DNA of 64,000 nt from the NCBI RefSeq assembly GCF_022370755.2, contig NZ_CP092364.2, forward strand, positions 5,580,001-5,644,000, given 5' to 3'. The notes beneath the pieces were generated by a model that made no database searches, was not told the DNA's origin, and saw only the letters and a program-made list of their open reading frames with translations. Shown piece by piece: positions 32,124 through 40,182 of this stretch (position 1 is its first letter; each line of letters starts with the position of its first letter). Source of the stretch: Mycolicibacterium goodii (GTDB lineage: Bacteria; Actinomycetota; Actinomycetes; Mycobacteriales; Mycobacteriaceae). The position numbers and the translations under genes are program-made.

Positions 32124-32173
32124 CAGACGCAAACCTGCCCAATTTCGCGTGAAAAAGGGCAGGTTTGCGTCTG
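32124..32173. repeat. Hairpin repeat, right copy, upstream of DUF559 gene
   Basis: Perfect 17-bp arms (CAGACGCAAACCTGCCC at 32124-32140 and complement at 32157-32173) around AATTTCGCGTGAAAAA. It shares the CAGACGCAAA core and the AATTTCG loop with the reverse complement of the left hairpin. Differences in one arm are matched in the other, so pairing is preserved. It ends 15 nt before the end of the SDR gene and may terminate it. Confidence 0.9.
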
Positions 32174-32187
32174 CTCGCGGAAAGAAG

Positions 32188-32970
32188 CTACTTCGGGGGC
32201 ATGCGGATGCCGCCGTCGACGCGAACGACCTCGGCGTTCATGTAGGAGTTGGTGATGAGCTCGATGACCATCGACGCCAGCTCCTCGGGCTTACCGAGAC
32301 GGTGCGGGAAGAGCACGGACTCACCGAGCTTGGCCTTGAACGCCTCGGAGGCCTCGCCCTCACCGTAGATCGGGGTGTCGATGAGACCCGGGGCGACGGT
32401 GTTGACGCGGATGCCCACCGCGGCGAGGTCACGCGCCACCGGCAGGGTCAGGCCGACGACGCCGCCCTTGGACGACGAGTAGGCGGCCTGGCCGATCTGG
32501 CCGTCGAAGGCCGCGACGCTGGTCATGTTGACGATCGCGCCGCGCTCGCCGGTTTCGGTGGGCTCGTTGCGGCTCATCGCGGTCGCGGCGAGCCGGATGC
32601 AGTCGAACGTGCCGACCAGGTTGATCGCGAGCACCTTCTTGTAGACGTCGAGGTTGTGCGCCGACGCGAACTCGCCGTCCTTGCCGATGGTGCGCTGGGC
32701 CCAGCCGATGCCGGCCGAGTTCACCAGGGCGCGCAGTGGGCCCAACTCGGCGGCCTTGTCGACCGCGGCGATGATCTGGTCGGTCTCGGTGACGTCGACG
32801 CTGACGAACGCGCCGCCGAGTTCCTTGGCGAGGGCCTCGCCCTTGTCGGCCTGGAGGTCGGCGATGACGACCTTGGCTCCCTTGGCTGCCAACTGGCGGG
32901 CAGATGCCGCGCCGATACCTGATGCGCCACCGGTGACGATTGCGCTAGCTCCGTTGATATCCACGTCCAC
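32188..32970 (-). CDS. SDR-family 3-hydroxyacyl-CoA dehydrogenase-like (type II/HSD10-like)
   Basis: Short-chain dehydrogenase of 260 aa. The NAD-binding motif is [10 protein letters not shown] (about 14-23), the Asp40-region [10 protein letters not shown] favours NAD over NADP, NSAGIG is the structural motif and the catalytic S-Y-K is MTSVAAF ... AAYSSSKGG. The C-terminus ends [10 protein letters not shown]. The best match in pattern is 3-hydroxyacyl-CoA dehydrogenase type II. It starts at GTG 32970 or GTG 32964. Substrate specificity is not certain. Confidence 0.88.
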   Translation of the reverse strand: MDVDINGASAIVTGGASGIGAASARQLAAKGAKVVIADLQADKGEALAKELGGAFVSVDVTETDQIIAAVDKAAELGPLRALVNSAGIGWAQRTIGKDGEFASAHNLDVYKKVLAINLVGTFDCIRLAATAMSRNEPTETGERGAIVNMTSVAAFDGQIGQAAYSSSKGGVVGLTLPVARDLAAVGIRVNTVAPGLIDTPIYGEGEASEAFKAKLGESVLFPHRLGKPEELASMVIELITNSYMNAEVVRVDGGIRMPPK

Positions 32971-33041
32971 AGACTAGGGCACCCGCCCGGCCCACCGGTC
33001 GGTTGGGAGCCGATGTGTCCGCCGGTCTCTAGGCTGGTCCC

Positions 33042-33755
33042 ATGCCACCGACCGTCGACATCCGGCGCGCCGACGACCGCGGCGCCTCCACCACCGACTG
33101 GCTGCAGTCCCGGCATTCGTTCTCGTTCGGCGACTACTACGATCCCGCCAACACCCACCACGGCCTGCTGCTGGTCAACAACGACGACATCGTCGCCGCC
33201 GGTGGCGGTTTCGACACCCATCCGCACCGCGACATGGAGATCGTCACGTGGGTGCTGGAAGGCGAACTGGCGCATGCCGACTCGATGGGCAACTCCGGAA
33301 TCATCTACCCCGGGCTGGCGCAGCGCATGTCGGCAGGCACGGGCGTGCAGCACTCGGAGAGGAACGCGTCGACGGAGCACCCGGTGCACTTCGTGCAGAT
33401 GTGGGTCATCCCGGACCGGGCCGGACTGACGCCGAGCTACGAGCAACGCGAGATCGTGCTCACCAACGCGCTGACGCCGATCGCGTCGGGGGTCGGTGAT
33501 GCGGCGGTGACGATGCACAACCGCAACGCCACACTGCACGGCGCGCGGCTGCGGCCCGGTGACGGCGTCGAACTGCCCGAAGCCCGCTATCTGCACCTGT
33601 TCATCGCGCGCGGTCGCGTCACACTGGAGGATTCCGGAGCGCTGAGTGCGGGTGACGCCGCGCGCCTCACCGATTCCGGCGGACAACACGTGGTCGCCGA
33701 GGCTGACGCCGAAATCCTCGTCTGGGAGATGCATGCGAGTCTGGCCGGGGATTAG
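33042..33755 (+). CDS. Pirin-like bicupin (Rv0181c type)
   Basis: Cytosolic pirin-family protein of 237 aa. Iron ligands of the N-terminal cupin are all present: H60 and H62 (DTHPHRDME), H104 and E106 (GVQHSERN). The HSFSFGDYYDPANTHHG and MWVIPD segments are diagnostic. Some pirins have quercetinase activity; others act as redox-sensing cofactors. The M. tuberculosis counterpart lies next to sigG. The last 23 nt overlap the following lipoprotein gene, so they form an operon. Confidence 0.9.
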   Translation: MPPTVDIRRADDRGASTTDWLQSRHSFSFGDYYDPANTHHGLLLVNNDDIVAAGGGFDTHPHRDMEIVTWVLEGELAHADSMGNSGIIYPGLAQRMSAGTGVQHSERNASTEHPVHFVQMWVIPDRAGLTPSYEQREIVLTNALTPIASGVGDAAVTMHNRNATLHGARLRPGDGVELPEARYLHLFIARGRVTLEDSGALSAGDAARLTDSGGQHVVAEADAEILVWEMHASLAGD

Positions 33756-35016
33756 AACAGTCACTCTCACCGCATCCGTCGTGCTCGCCGGGTGCGGCAC
33801 CGGCTCACAGGACCCGCCGGTGTCTCCCTCGCCCACCACTCAAGGGACGGCCGCGAGTACCGAGCGTCCGGTCGAGGCCGCCGCGTTGACACCCGTGACG
33901 CTCGACTTGCCCAGCGGTCTCGGTGACGCTCCGCTCGACGAGCCGCGTCAGGCGCTTGTCCCCGCCGGGTGGACGTTGTCAGTGGTCGCGCGGGTGCCGA
34001 AGGCCCGCATGGCGGCGTGGGCCCCCGACGGCGCACTGCTGATATCGGTTCCCGCCACCGGTCAGGTGGTGAAAGCCCTTCCCGCGCAGAGTGTTTTGCT
34101 CGACGGGTTGGACCAACCGCACGGGCTGTTCTTCACCGGGTCGACGTTGTACGTGGCCGAGAGCGATCAGATCGATGCCTACGACTATGTCGGCGGTGCG
34201 GCAGTGAACCGCCGTACCGTCATCGACGGTCTGCCCGACGCCAAGAGCCCCGACCTGCGCGGGGCCTACGCGCACGCCCTCAAGAGCGTGGTGGTGGGAC
34301 ACGATGGCGCCGTGTACTTCTCGATCGGCTCGACGGGCAACATCTCCGCCGAGGATCGCACGGCCGACCCGCCACGGGCCACCATCATGCGCGTGCCGCC
34401 AGGCGGTGGACCCGCCGAGCCCTTCGCGACCGGCGTGCGCAACGGGACCGGGTTGGCGTTCGCCCCGGACGGGTCGTTGTGGACCGCGGTCAACAACCGC
34501 GACAACGTCGCCGATCCCGACGGGCGCGTCGTCCAGTCCTATGTCGACGATCATCCTCCGGAATCGGTCGCACGGCTCACGCCCGGCCGCGAACTGGGCT
34601 GGCCGTACTGCAATCCCGACGGTCCGCCCCCGGCGAAGCTGGTCCGCGACGTGCAGACCAACCGCGACGGGGCCGAGATGGACTGTGCCGCACTGCCTCC
34701 CATCGAGCAGACGCTCGGCGCGCACTCTGCCCCGCTGGGGATGAGCTTCGCCGAACTCCCGCAACCGTACGGGGAGGGCGCACTGGTCGGGGTGCACGGA
34801 TCCTGGAACCGGGACGCGCCCCGCGCTCCCGAGGTGTCGTTCTTTCCTTGGCGTGACGGCACTTTGGGGCCGCAGCAGACACTCGTCGGCGGATTCCAGG
34901 ACGACGGCGGACAGCGCTGGGGCCGCCCGGTGGCCGCGGTCGCGGGGCCCGACGGCGCGGTGTACATCACCGACGACTTCGCCGGGGCGGTGTACCGGCT
35001 CGCCCCTCCCCCGTAA
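33733..35016 (+). CDS. Secreted lipoprotein, PQQ-type sugar/sorbosone dehydrogenase-like beta-propeller
   Basis: Lipoprotein of 427 aa: signal peptide with lipobox VVLAGC (Cys21), a Ser/Thr/Pro linker (25-50), then a six-bladed beta-propeller like soluble glucose/L-sorbosone dehydrogenases. Key segments are LDGLDQPHGLFFTGSTLYVAES, HALKSVVVGHDGAVYFSIGS, GVRNGTGLAFAPDG and LGAHSAPLGMSFAELP. ATG 33733 has GGGAG close upstream and lies inside the pirin gene. PQQ dependence is not established; M. smegmatis-type bacteria usually do not make PQQ. It probably acts on a sugar or aldehyde outside the membrane. Confidence 0.87.
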   Translation: MRVWPGIRTVTLTASVVLAGCGTGSQDPPVSPSPTTQGTAASTERPVEAAALTPVTLDLPSGLGDAPLDEPRQALVPAGWTLSVVARVPKARMAAWAPDGALLISVPATGQVVKALPAQSVLLDGLDQPHGLFFTGSTLYVAESDQIDAYDYVGGAAVNRRTVIDGLPDAKSPDLRGAYAHALKSVVVGHDGAVYFSIGSTGNISAEDRTADPPRATIMRVPPGGGPAEPFATGVRNGTGLAFAPDGSLWTAVNNRDNVADPDGRVVQSYVDDHPPESVARLTPGRELGWPYCNPDGPPPAKLVRDVQTNRDGAEMDCAALPPIEQTLGAHSAPLGMSFAELPQPYGEGALVGVHGSWNRDAPRAPEVSFFPWRDGTLGPQQTLVGGFQDDGGQRWGRPVAAVAGPDGAVYITDDFAGAVYRLAPPP

Positions 35017-35026
35017 CATCTGGTCC

Positions 35027-35473
35027 GTGACCACGCCTGGGGAGGAACAACGCCTGCGCGATCTCAAACTACTGCGCCGGGTGCGCGACCGCATCGACCG
35101 CGAGTACGCGCAACCGCTCAACGTGGAAGCACTCGCCCGCGCGGTCAACATGTCGGCGGGCCATCTGTCCCGGCAGTTCAAGGCCGCCTTCGGCGAATCG
35201 CCGTACTCGTATCTGATGACACGGCGCATCGAGCGTGCGATGGCGCTGCTGCGCCGTGGTGACCTGTCGGTCACGGAGGTGTGCTTCGCGGTCGGGTGCT
35301 CGTCGCTGGGCACGTTCAGCACCCGCTTCACCGAGTTGGTGGGCATGCCGCCGAGCACGTACCGGGATCACGCGGCCGCAACCGCTGAAGGCCTTCCGTC
35401 GTGCCTGGAGAAGTACGTCACAAGACCGATCAGGAATCGAGAAGCGCCGGCCGTGCGGCTGCACCTAGCGTGA
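35027..35473 (+). CDS. AraC-family regulator, HTH domain only
   Basis: Short regulator of 148 aa made almost only of the AraC double HTH (about 14-112): LNVEALARAVNMSAGHLSRQFKAAFGESPYSYLMTRRIERA and the second helix pair VTEVCFAVGCSSLGTFSTRFTELVG are both present, each shown here in part. There is no ligand domain. The GTG starts 10 nt after the lipoprotein stop. It precedes a VOC protein and a UvrA-like ATPase with 5 and -1 nt gaps and is probably their regulator. Confidence 0.88.
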   Translation: MTTPGEEQRLRDLKLLRRVRDRIDREYAQPLNVEALARAVNMSAGHLSRQFKAAFGESPYSYLMTRRIERAMALLRRGDLSVTEVCFAVGCSSLGTFSTRFTELVGMPPSTYRDHAAATAEGLPSCLEKYVTRPIRNREAPAVRLHLA

Positions 35474-35478
35474 GATCC

Positions 35479-35898
35479 ATGAGCAACGACCTGACGATCT
35501 ACAACACCTTCGTACCGCACGAGGATCCGGAGCAGTCGCTCGCGTTCTACCGCGACATCCTCGGTTTCGAGGTCCGCCTCGATGTCGGCCAGGGCACCAT
35601 GCGGTGGATCACCGTCGGCCCGCCGAACCAACCGGGCACCTCGATCGTCCTGTATCCGCCTACCGCCGATCCGGCGATCACCGAGGAGGAGGGCAAGATG
35701 ATCGCCGAGATGATGGCGAAAGGCACGTTCGCCAGCATCGTCCTCGCCACCGCCGACGTCGACAGCGTCTTCGAGAAACTGCAGGCCACGACGGCCGAGA
35801 TCGTGCAGGAACCGACCGACCAACCCTATGGCGTCCGCGACTGCGCCGTGCGGGATCCCGCGGGCACGATGATCCGTATCCAGGAGCGCGCACACTGA
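35479..35898 (+). CDS. VOC/glyoxalase-family protein
   Basis: Protein of 139 aa with the paired beta-alpha-beta-beta-beta fold: TIYNTFVPHEDPEQSLAFYRDILGFEV and a C-terminal YGVRDCAVRDPAGTMIRIQE, each listed in part. Similar proteins include fosfomycin/bleomycin-resistance and dioxygenase members. Metal ligands are not fully evident: His13, then Glu at the C-terminal strand. Its stop overlaps the UvrA-like start by 1 nt. Confidence 0.86.
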   Translation: MSNDLTIYNTFVPHEDPEQSLAFYRDILGFEVRLDVGQGTMRWITVGPPNQPGTSIVLYPPTADPAITEEEGKMIAEMMAKGTFASIVLATADVDSVFEKLQATTAEIVQEPTDQPYGVRDCAVRDPAGTMIRIQERAH

Positions 35899-38261
35899 TG
35901 CATCCCGCCGACAGCCACGACCGGATCCGCGTCACCGGGGCCCGCGAGAACAACCTCAAGGACATCGACATCGAGTTGCCGAAGCGGCGGCTCACGGTGT
36001 TCACGGGGGTTTCGGGTTCGGGGAAGAGCTCGCTGGTGTTCGACACGATCGCCGCGGAGTCGCAACGGCTCATCAACGAGACATACAGCGCGTTCATACA
36101 GGGGTTCATGCCGAACCTGGCGCGGCCCGAGGTGGACGTACTCGAAGGGCTGACCACCGCGATCATCGTCGATCAGCAGCGGATGGGTTCCGATCCCCGG
36201 TCGACGGTGGGTACGGCCACCGACGCCGGTGCGATGCTGCGAATCCTGTTCAGCCGCCTCGGGAAACCCCACATCGGGTCGCCTCAGGCGTTCTCGTTCA
36301 ACGTTGCGTCGATCAGCGGTGCCGGTGCCGTGACGTTCGAGAAGGGCGGGCGGACGGTCAAGGAACGCCGCGACTTCAACATCGTGGGCGGCATGTGCCC
36401 GCGATGCGAGGGCCGCGGTTCGGTCAACGACATCGATCTCACCGCGCTGTACGACGACAGCAAGTCGCTCAGCGATGGTGCGATCACCATTCCCGGTTAC
36501 AGCATGGACGGGTGGTACGGCCGGATCTACCGGGGTTGCGGCTTCTTCGACCCGGACAAGCCCATCAAGAAGTTCACCAAGAAGGAACTCGATGCGCTGC
36601 TGTACAAGGACGCCACCAGACTCAAGATCGAAGGCGTCAACCTGACCTACATGGGTCTCATCCCGCAGATCCAGAAGTCGTTTCTGTCTAAAGACGTCGA
36701 GGCCATGCAACCGCACATTCGCGCGTTCGTGGAACGCGCGGTCACGTTCACGACGTGTCCGGACTGCCACGGGACCCGGCTCTCGGAGATCGCGAGGTCG
36801 TCGAAGATCGACGGCGTGAACATTGCCGACGCGTGCGCCATGCAGATCACCGATCTGGCCGCCTGGTTGTCGGCACTGGAGAAGAAGTCGGCGGCGAAGT
36901 CGGTCGCTCCGCTGCTCACCGCGTTGCGGCAGAACCTCGACTCGTTCGTCGAGATCGGCCTGGGCTACCTGTCGCTGGCACGCCCGGCGGGCACGCTTTC
37001 GGGCGGTGAGGCGCAGCGGGTCAAGATGATCCGTCATCTGGGATCCGCGCTCACCGACGTCACCTACGTGTTCGACGAACCGACGATCGGGTTGCACCCG
37101 CACGATATCGCCCGGATGAACGCGCTGCTGCTGCAATTGCGCGACAAGGGCAACACTGTGCTGGTGGTCGAGCACAAACCCGAGACCATCGCGATCGCCG
37201 ACCATGTCGTGGACCTCGGCCCCGGAGCGGGCACCGCGGGCGGCGAGGTGGTCTTCCAGGGCACCGTGGACGGCCTGCGCGCCAGTGACACCGTCACCGG
37301 CCGCCATCTGGGTTACCGTGCCGGGCTGAAGGATTCGGCGCGAAAGGCCGACGGGGTCCTGGAGATCCGCGGCGCGAACACCAACAACCTGCAGAACGTG
37401 GACGTCGACATCCCGCTGGGTGTGCTCGTCGTCATCACCGGTGTCGCCGGGTCCGGCAAGAGTTCACTGATCGATGGTTCGGTGGCGGGTCGCGACGGCG
37501 TGGTGTCGGTCGACCAGAGCCCGATCCGCGGGTCGCGCCGCAGCAACCCGGCGACCTACACCGGGCTGCTCGATCCGATCCGTAAGGCGTTCGCCAAGGC
37601 GAACGGTGTGAAACCGGGGTTGTTCAGCTCGAATTCGGAAGGCGCGTGCCCGGCGTGCAACGGCGCGGGCGTCATCTACACCGACCTCGGGGTGATGGCG
37701 ACCGTGGAGTCGACATGCGAGGAGTGCGAGGGCCGTCGGTTCCAGGCCTCGGTGCTCGAATACACCCTGGCACAACGCAACATCGCCGAGGTGCTGGCGA
37801 TGCCGGTGACCGAGGCCGTGGAGTTCTTCGGCACGGGTGAGGCGAAAGTGCCTGCCGCGCAGAAGATTCTCGCGCGTATGGCCGATGTCGGCTTGGGATA
37901 TCTCACGCTGGGCCAGCCGCTGACCACGCTGTCGGGTGGTGAACGGCAACGGCTCAAGCTCGCGGCCCAGATGGCCGACAAGGGTGATGTCTACATCCTC
38001 GACGAGCCGACGACGGGTCTGCACCTCGCCGACGTCGAGCAGCTTCTGGCGCTGCTGGACCGGTTGGTGGATTCCGGGAAGTCGGTAGTCGTCATCGAAC
38101 ACCACCAGGCAGTCATGGCGCACGCCGACTGGATCATCGATCTGGGCCCCGGCGCGGGCCATGACGGCGGCCGGGTGGTCTTCGAGGGGCCGCCGGCCGA
38201 CCTGGTTGCCGCGCGCTCGACGTTGACCGGTCAGCACCTGGCTGAGTACGTCGCCAGCTAA
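35898..38261 (+). CDS. UvrA-like ABC ATPase (class II, drug-resistance type)
   Basis: Cytosolic ATPase of 787 aa with two ABC modules. Walker A motifs are TGVSGSGKSS (about 37-46) and TGVAGSGKSS (about 515-524); signatures LSGGEAQRVK and LSGGERQRLK; Walker B YVFDEPTIGLHPHD and YILDEPTTGLHLAD. Zinc modules CPRCEGRG, CPDCHGT and CPACNGAG/CEECEGR are present. It is about 150 residues shorter than housekeeping UvrA, with a reduced UvrB-binding region, as in class II UvrA proteins linked to intercalating-drug resistance. ATG 35898 overlaps the VOC stop. The AraC-VOC-UvrA set suggests an inducible DNA-damaging-agent resistance operon. Confidence 0.92.
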   Translation: MHPADSHDRIRVTGARENNLKDIDIELPKRRLTVFTGVSGSGKSSLVFDTIAAESQRLINETYSAFIQGFMPNLARPEVDVLEGLTTAIIVDQQRMGSDPRSTVGTATDAGAMLRILFSRLGKPHIGSPQAFSFNVASISGAGAVTFEKGGRTVKERRDFNIVGGMCPRCEGRGSVNDIDLTALYDDSKSLSDGAITIPGYSMDGWYGRIYRGCGFFDPDKPIKKFTKKELDALLYKDATRLKIEGVNLTYMGLIPQIQKSFLSKDVEAMQPHIRAFVERAVTFTTCPDCHGTRLSEIARSSKIDGVNIADACAMQITDLAAWLSALEKKSAAKSVAPLLTALRQNLDSFVEIGLGYLSLARPAGTLSGGEAQRVKMIRHLGSALTDVTYVFDEPTIGLHPHDIARMNALLLQLRDKGNTVLVVEHKPETIAIADHVVDLGPGAGTAGGEVVFQGTVDGLRASDTVTGRHLGYRAGLKDSARKADGVLEIRGANTNNLQNVDVDIPLGVLVVITGVAGSGKSSLIDGSVAGRDGVVSVDQSPIRGSRRSNPATYTGLLDPIRKAFAKANGVKPGLFSSNSEGACPACNGAGVIYTDLGVMATVESTCEECEGRRFQASVLEYTLAQRNIAEVLAMPVTEAVEFFGTGEAKVPAAQKILARMADVGLGYLTLGQPLTTLSGGERQRLKLAAQMADKGDVYILDEPTTGLHLADVEQLLALLDRLVDSGKSVVVIEHHQAVMAHADWIIDLGPGAGHDGGRVVFEGPPADLVAARSTLTGQHLAEYVAS

Positions 38262-38330
38262 CTCCTTTTCGCGTTTTCAGCCGGTCCGGCACCGCACCGC
38301 GACCGAACTGTGACCAGGTTGTTACGCATG

Positions 38331-38358
38331 TTGACACTGTTACCAGTGTGGTTATTGT
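38331..38358 (+). promoter_or_regulatory. SigA-type promoter with embedded operator, leaderless glycosidase gene
   Basis: TTGACA (38331-38336) and TATTGT (38353-38358) have a 16-nt spacer. The -10 ends 6 nt before the GTG start codon at 38365, so the mRNA is probably leaderless. A palindrome ACACTG-TTAC-CAGTGT (38334-38349) overlaps the -35 and fills the spacer, an ideal place for a repressor. Confidence 0.75.
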
Positions 38359-38364
38359 GGATCC

Positions 38365-39444
38365 GTGCCTGGACTGGCAAAACTGCTCCGACGCGCGACG
38401 GCGGGCGCCGCAACGTTCGTGTTGTGTGCTGTGCTGTGCTCGGCAGGTTCGCCGACCGCCTCCGCGGAGGACCCAAGGGCGCTGCTGCTCGGCGCCATCG
38501 CCAACACCAAGGGCTCGTACCTGGTGTACAACTTCGGCGGGCAGTTCGCCGCGCCGTTCCTCACCGCCGACGGCCGGGCTTACACCCTGAACAACGGCGG
38601 CCATCTGATGACGATCAAGAACGCGTCCACGCGCCTGAGTCCACGTCTGCTCGTCGACACGCACCAGGGCTATCAGTCCCGGTGTGAGCGCACCCCCGGC
38701 GCCCGCACCAACGAAGGCCTGTGGCAGGCGTCGGAAACCTATGCGCCCCTCAACGCCTGGCAGGTCCTGGGACAGCCGACCATCGCGGTCAACGCCAACT
38801 TCTTCGACGTCCGGCCGCAGAAGGGCGGCTCGTGGCGCGACACCAAGTGCAGTTCACCGCTCGGCGCCTACGTCGACAACACCCGCGGTCAGGGCCGCGC
38901 CAATCAAGCGGTCACCGGGACGCTCGCCTACGCGGGTAAACAGGGCCTCTCCGGCGGCAACGAACACTGGTCGGCGCTGGCCACGATGATCCTGCCGGTG
39001 GGCGGCGCACCGTACGTGATCATGCCCAAGGGGCCCAACGACTACGACGCGGCGACCCCGGAGATCACGCGACTCGTCGACGGTGGCACACGGTTCGTGG
39101 CGGTGGCCGGGATCGGCCTGCTCGCACCGGGAGACACCGGCCAACTCAACGACAACGGGCCGAGCGCGGCCCGCACCGCGCTGGGGTACAACCGCGCGGC
39201 CGATCAGCTGTATGTGTTCCAGGGCGGCAGCTACACCCCCGACAACATGCAGGACCTGTTCCGCGGGCTCGGCGCCGACAACGCCGTGTTGCTCGACGGC
39301 GGAGGATCGTCGGCGATCGTGCTGCGCCGCGATACCGGCGGAATGTGGAGCGGCGCAGGTTCTCCGCGCGGCAACTGCGACACCCGCGCGGTGCTGTGCG
39401 ACTCGCGTGAGCGCGCGCTGCCCAGCTGGCTCGCGTTCAACTGA
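38365..39444 (+). CDS. Secreted phosphodiester glycosidase family protein (NAGPA/DUF2233)
   Basis: Exported protein of 359 aa: signal peptide (about 1-34, ending PTASAED) and a NAGPA-type domain. Family motifs are AVNANFFDVRP (about 145-155), ARTALGYNRAADQLYVFQGG and GADNAVLLDGGGSSAIVLRR (about 313-332). Relatives remove N-acetylglucosamine from phosphodiesters or act on wall teichoic-type polymers. Four to six Cys suggest disulfides outside the cell. The GTG start has no Shine-Dalgarno but a canonical promoter 6 nt upstream. Substrate unknown in mycobacteria. Confidence 0.87.
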   Translation: MPGLAKLLRRATAGAATFVLCAVLCSAGSPTASAEDPRALLLGAIANTKGSYLVYNFGGQFAAPFLTADGRAYTLNNGGHLMTIKNASTRLSPRLLVDTHQGYQSRCERTPGARTNEGLWQASETYAPLNAWQVLGQPTIAVNANFFDVRPQKGGSWRDTKCSSPLGAYVDNTRGQGRANQAVTGTLAYAGKQGLSGGNEHWSALATMILPVGGAPYVIMPKGPNDYDAATPEITRLVDGGTRFVAVAGIGLLAPGDTGQLNDNGPSAARTALGYNRAADQLYVFQGGSYTPDNMQDLFRGLGADNAVLLDGGGSSAIVLRRDTGGMWSGAGSPRGNCDTRAVLCDSRERALPSWLAFN

Positions 39445-39445
39445 T

Positions 39446-39724
39446 TCAGGCGCGCAGCCACAGGTCGACGCCCTCGGTGGTGAAGATCGTCAACAGCGCG
39501 CTCCAGACGTCCTCCCCCACGGCGGCTTTCACCTGTTTGTACGACGTGATGACGAACCGGAACTTGCCGTCGTCGGGAGTGCCGAAGCCGCCGCGCAGGC
39601 AGTCCGCCAGCGCGTCGAGGTTCGAGCCGAAGTATCCGCCCTCACCGTTGACCGCACGGCCGATCTCGGTGAAGAAGTCCGCTTTCGACGCCACTGCGGA
39701 TCCGTCGATCTGATACGTCTTCAC
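39446..39724 (-). CDS. Barstar-family ribonuclease inhibitor
   Basis: Cytoplasmic protein of 92 aa with the barstar pattern: KTYQIDGSAVASKADFFTEIG at 2-22 (in part), the RNase-contact helix YFGSNLDALADCLRGGF (about 31-47) and the Trp/Leu-rich C-terminal strand VDLWLRA. Barstars block the active site of secreted guanyl-specific RNases. Its start overlaps the stop of the RNase gene (ATGA), so the toxic enzyme and its inhibitor are made together. Confidence 0.9.
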   Translation of the reverse strand: MKTYQIDGSAVASKADFFTEIGRAVNGEGGYFGSNLDALADCLRGGFGTPDDGKFRFVITSYKQVKAAVGEDVWSALLTIFTTEGVDLWLRA

Positions 39725-40119
39725 GCGCCTCCGATCAAGCAGAACGACTCGTAGTGGTCGCCGGTGTAGTACATCTCGGGCGGGTCGTCGAGTGGCGTTC
39801 CGCCCGTCACGATCCGGCGCGCGCCGCGGTGCTGGAGCCCCGGCGTGGGGACCGTGTACTCGCGGTAGTACCCGCGCTCATGTTCGGGCAGCAGTCCCTC
39901 GAAGTTGCCGAAGACGACGCCGTCGTTGCGCGGATACGGGAACGGACCGCCGGACTCGATGAGTTCGACGGTGTCGGACACCTCCGGCGGCAGGCTCGCG
40001 AGGCTGCACGAGCCGTCGTTGGCCTCGATTTCAGGTGCCGGCGCGCATCCCACCACGAGCGCGAACATCAGCGCCGGCGCCAACACCGGCCGAGCGCACG
40101 TCCACCACATGCGTCGCAT
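39721..40119 (-). CDS. RNase Sa/barnase-type ribonuclease lipoprotein
   Basis: Predicted exported guanyl-specific ribonuclease of 132 aa. The signal peptide ends in a lipobox (ALVVGC, Cys25). The mature domain aligns with Streptomyces RNase Sa: catalytic Glu87 (GYYREYTVPTPG), Arg98 and Arg102 (HRGARRIVTGG) and His122 (YYTGDHYESF). Cys38 and Cys127 sit where the RNase Sa disulfide lies. ATG 40119 is chosen; ATG 40110 would remove the positive N-terminus. It is divergent from an acyltransferase gene and overlaps the barstar gene. Cleavage 3' of guanosine in single-stranded RNA is expected from the family. Confidence 0.9.
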   Translation of the reverse strand: MRRMWWTCARPVLAPALMFALVVGCAPAPEIEANDGSCSLASLPPEVSDTVELIESGGPFPYPRNDGVVFGNFEGLLPEHERGYYREYTVPTPGLQHRGARRIVTGGTPLDDPPEMYYTGDHYESFCLIGGA

Positions 40120-40182
40120 CGGCACGACGCTAGCAACAAATCCCGGGCTACCGCAGGTTCTCGTGGGACCATCGCTACTCGA

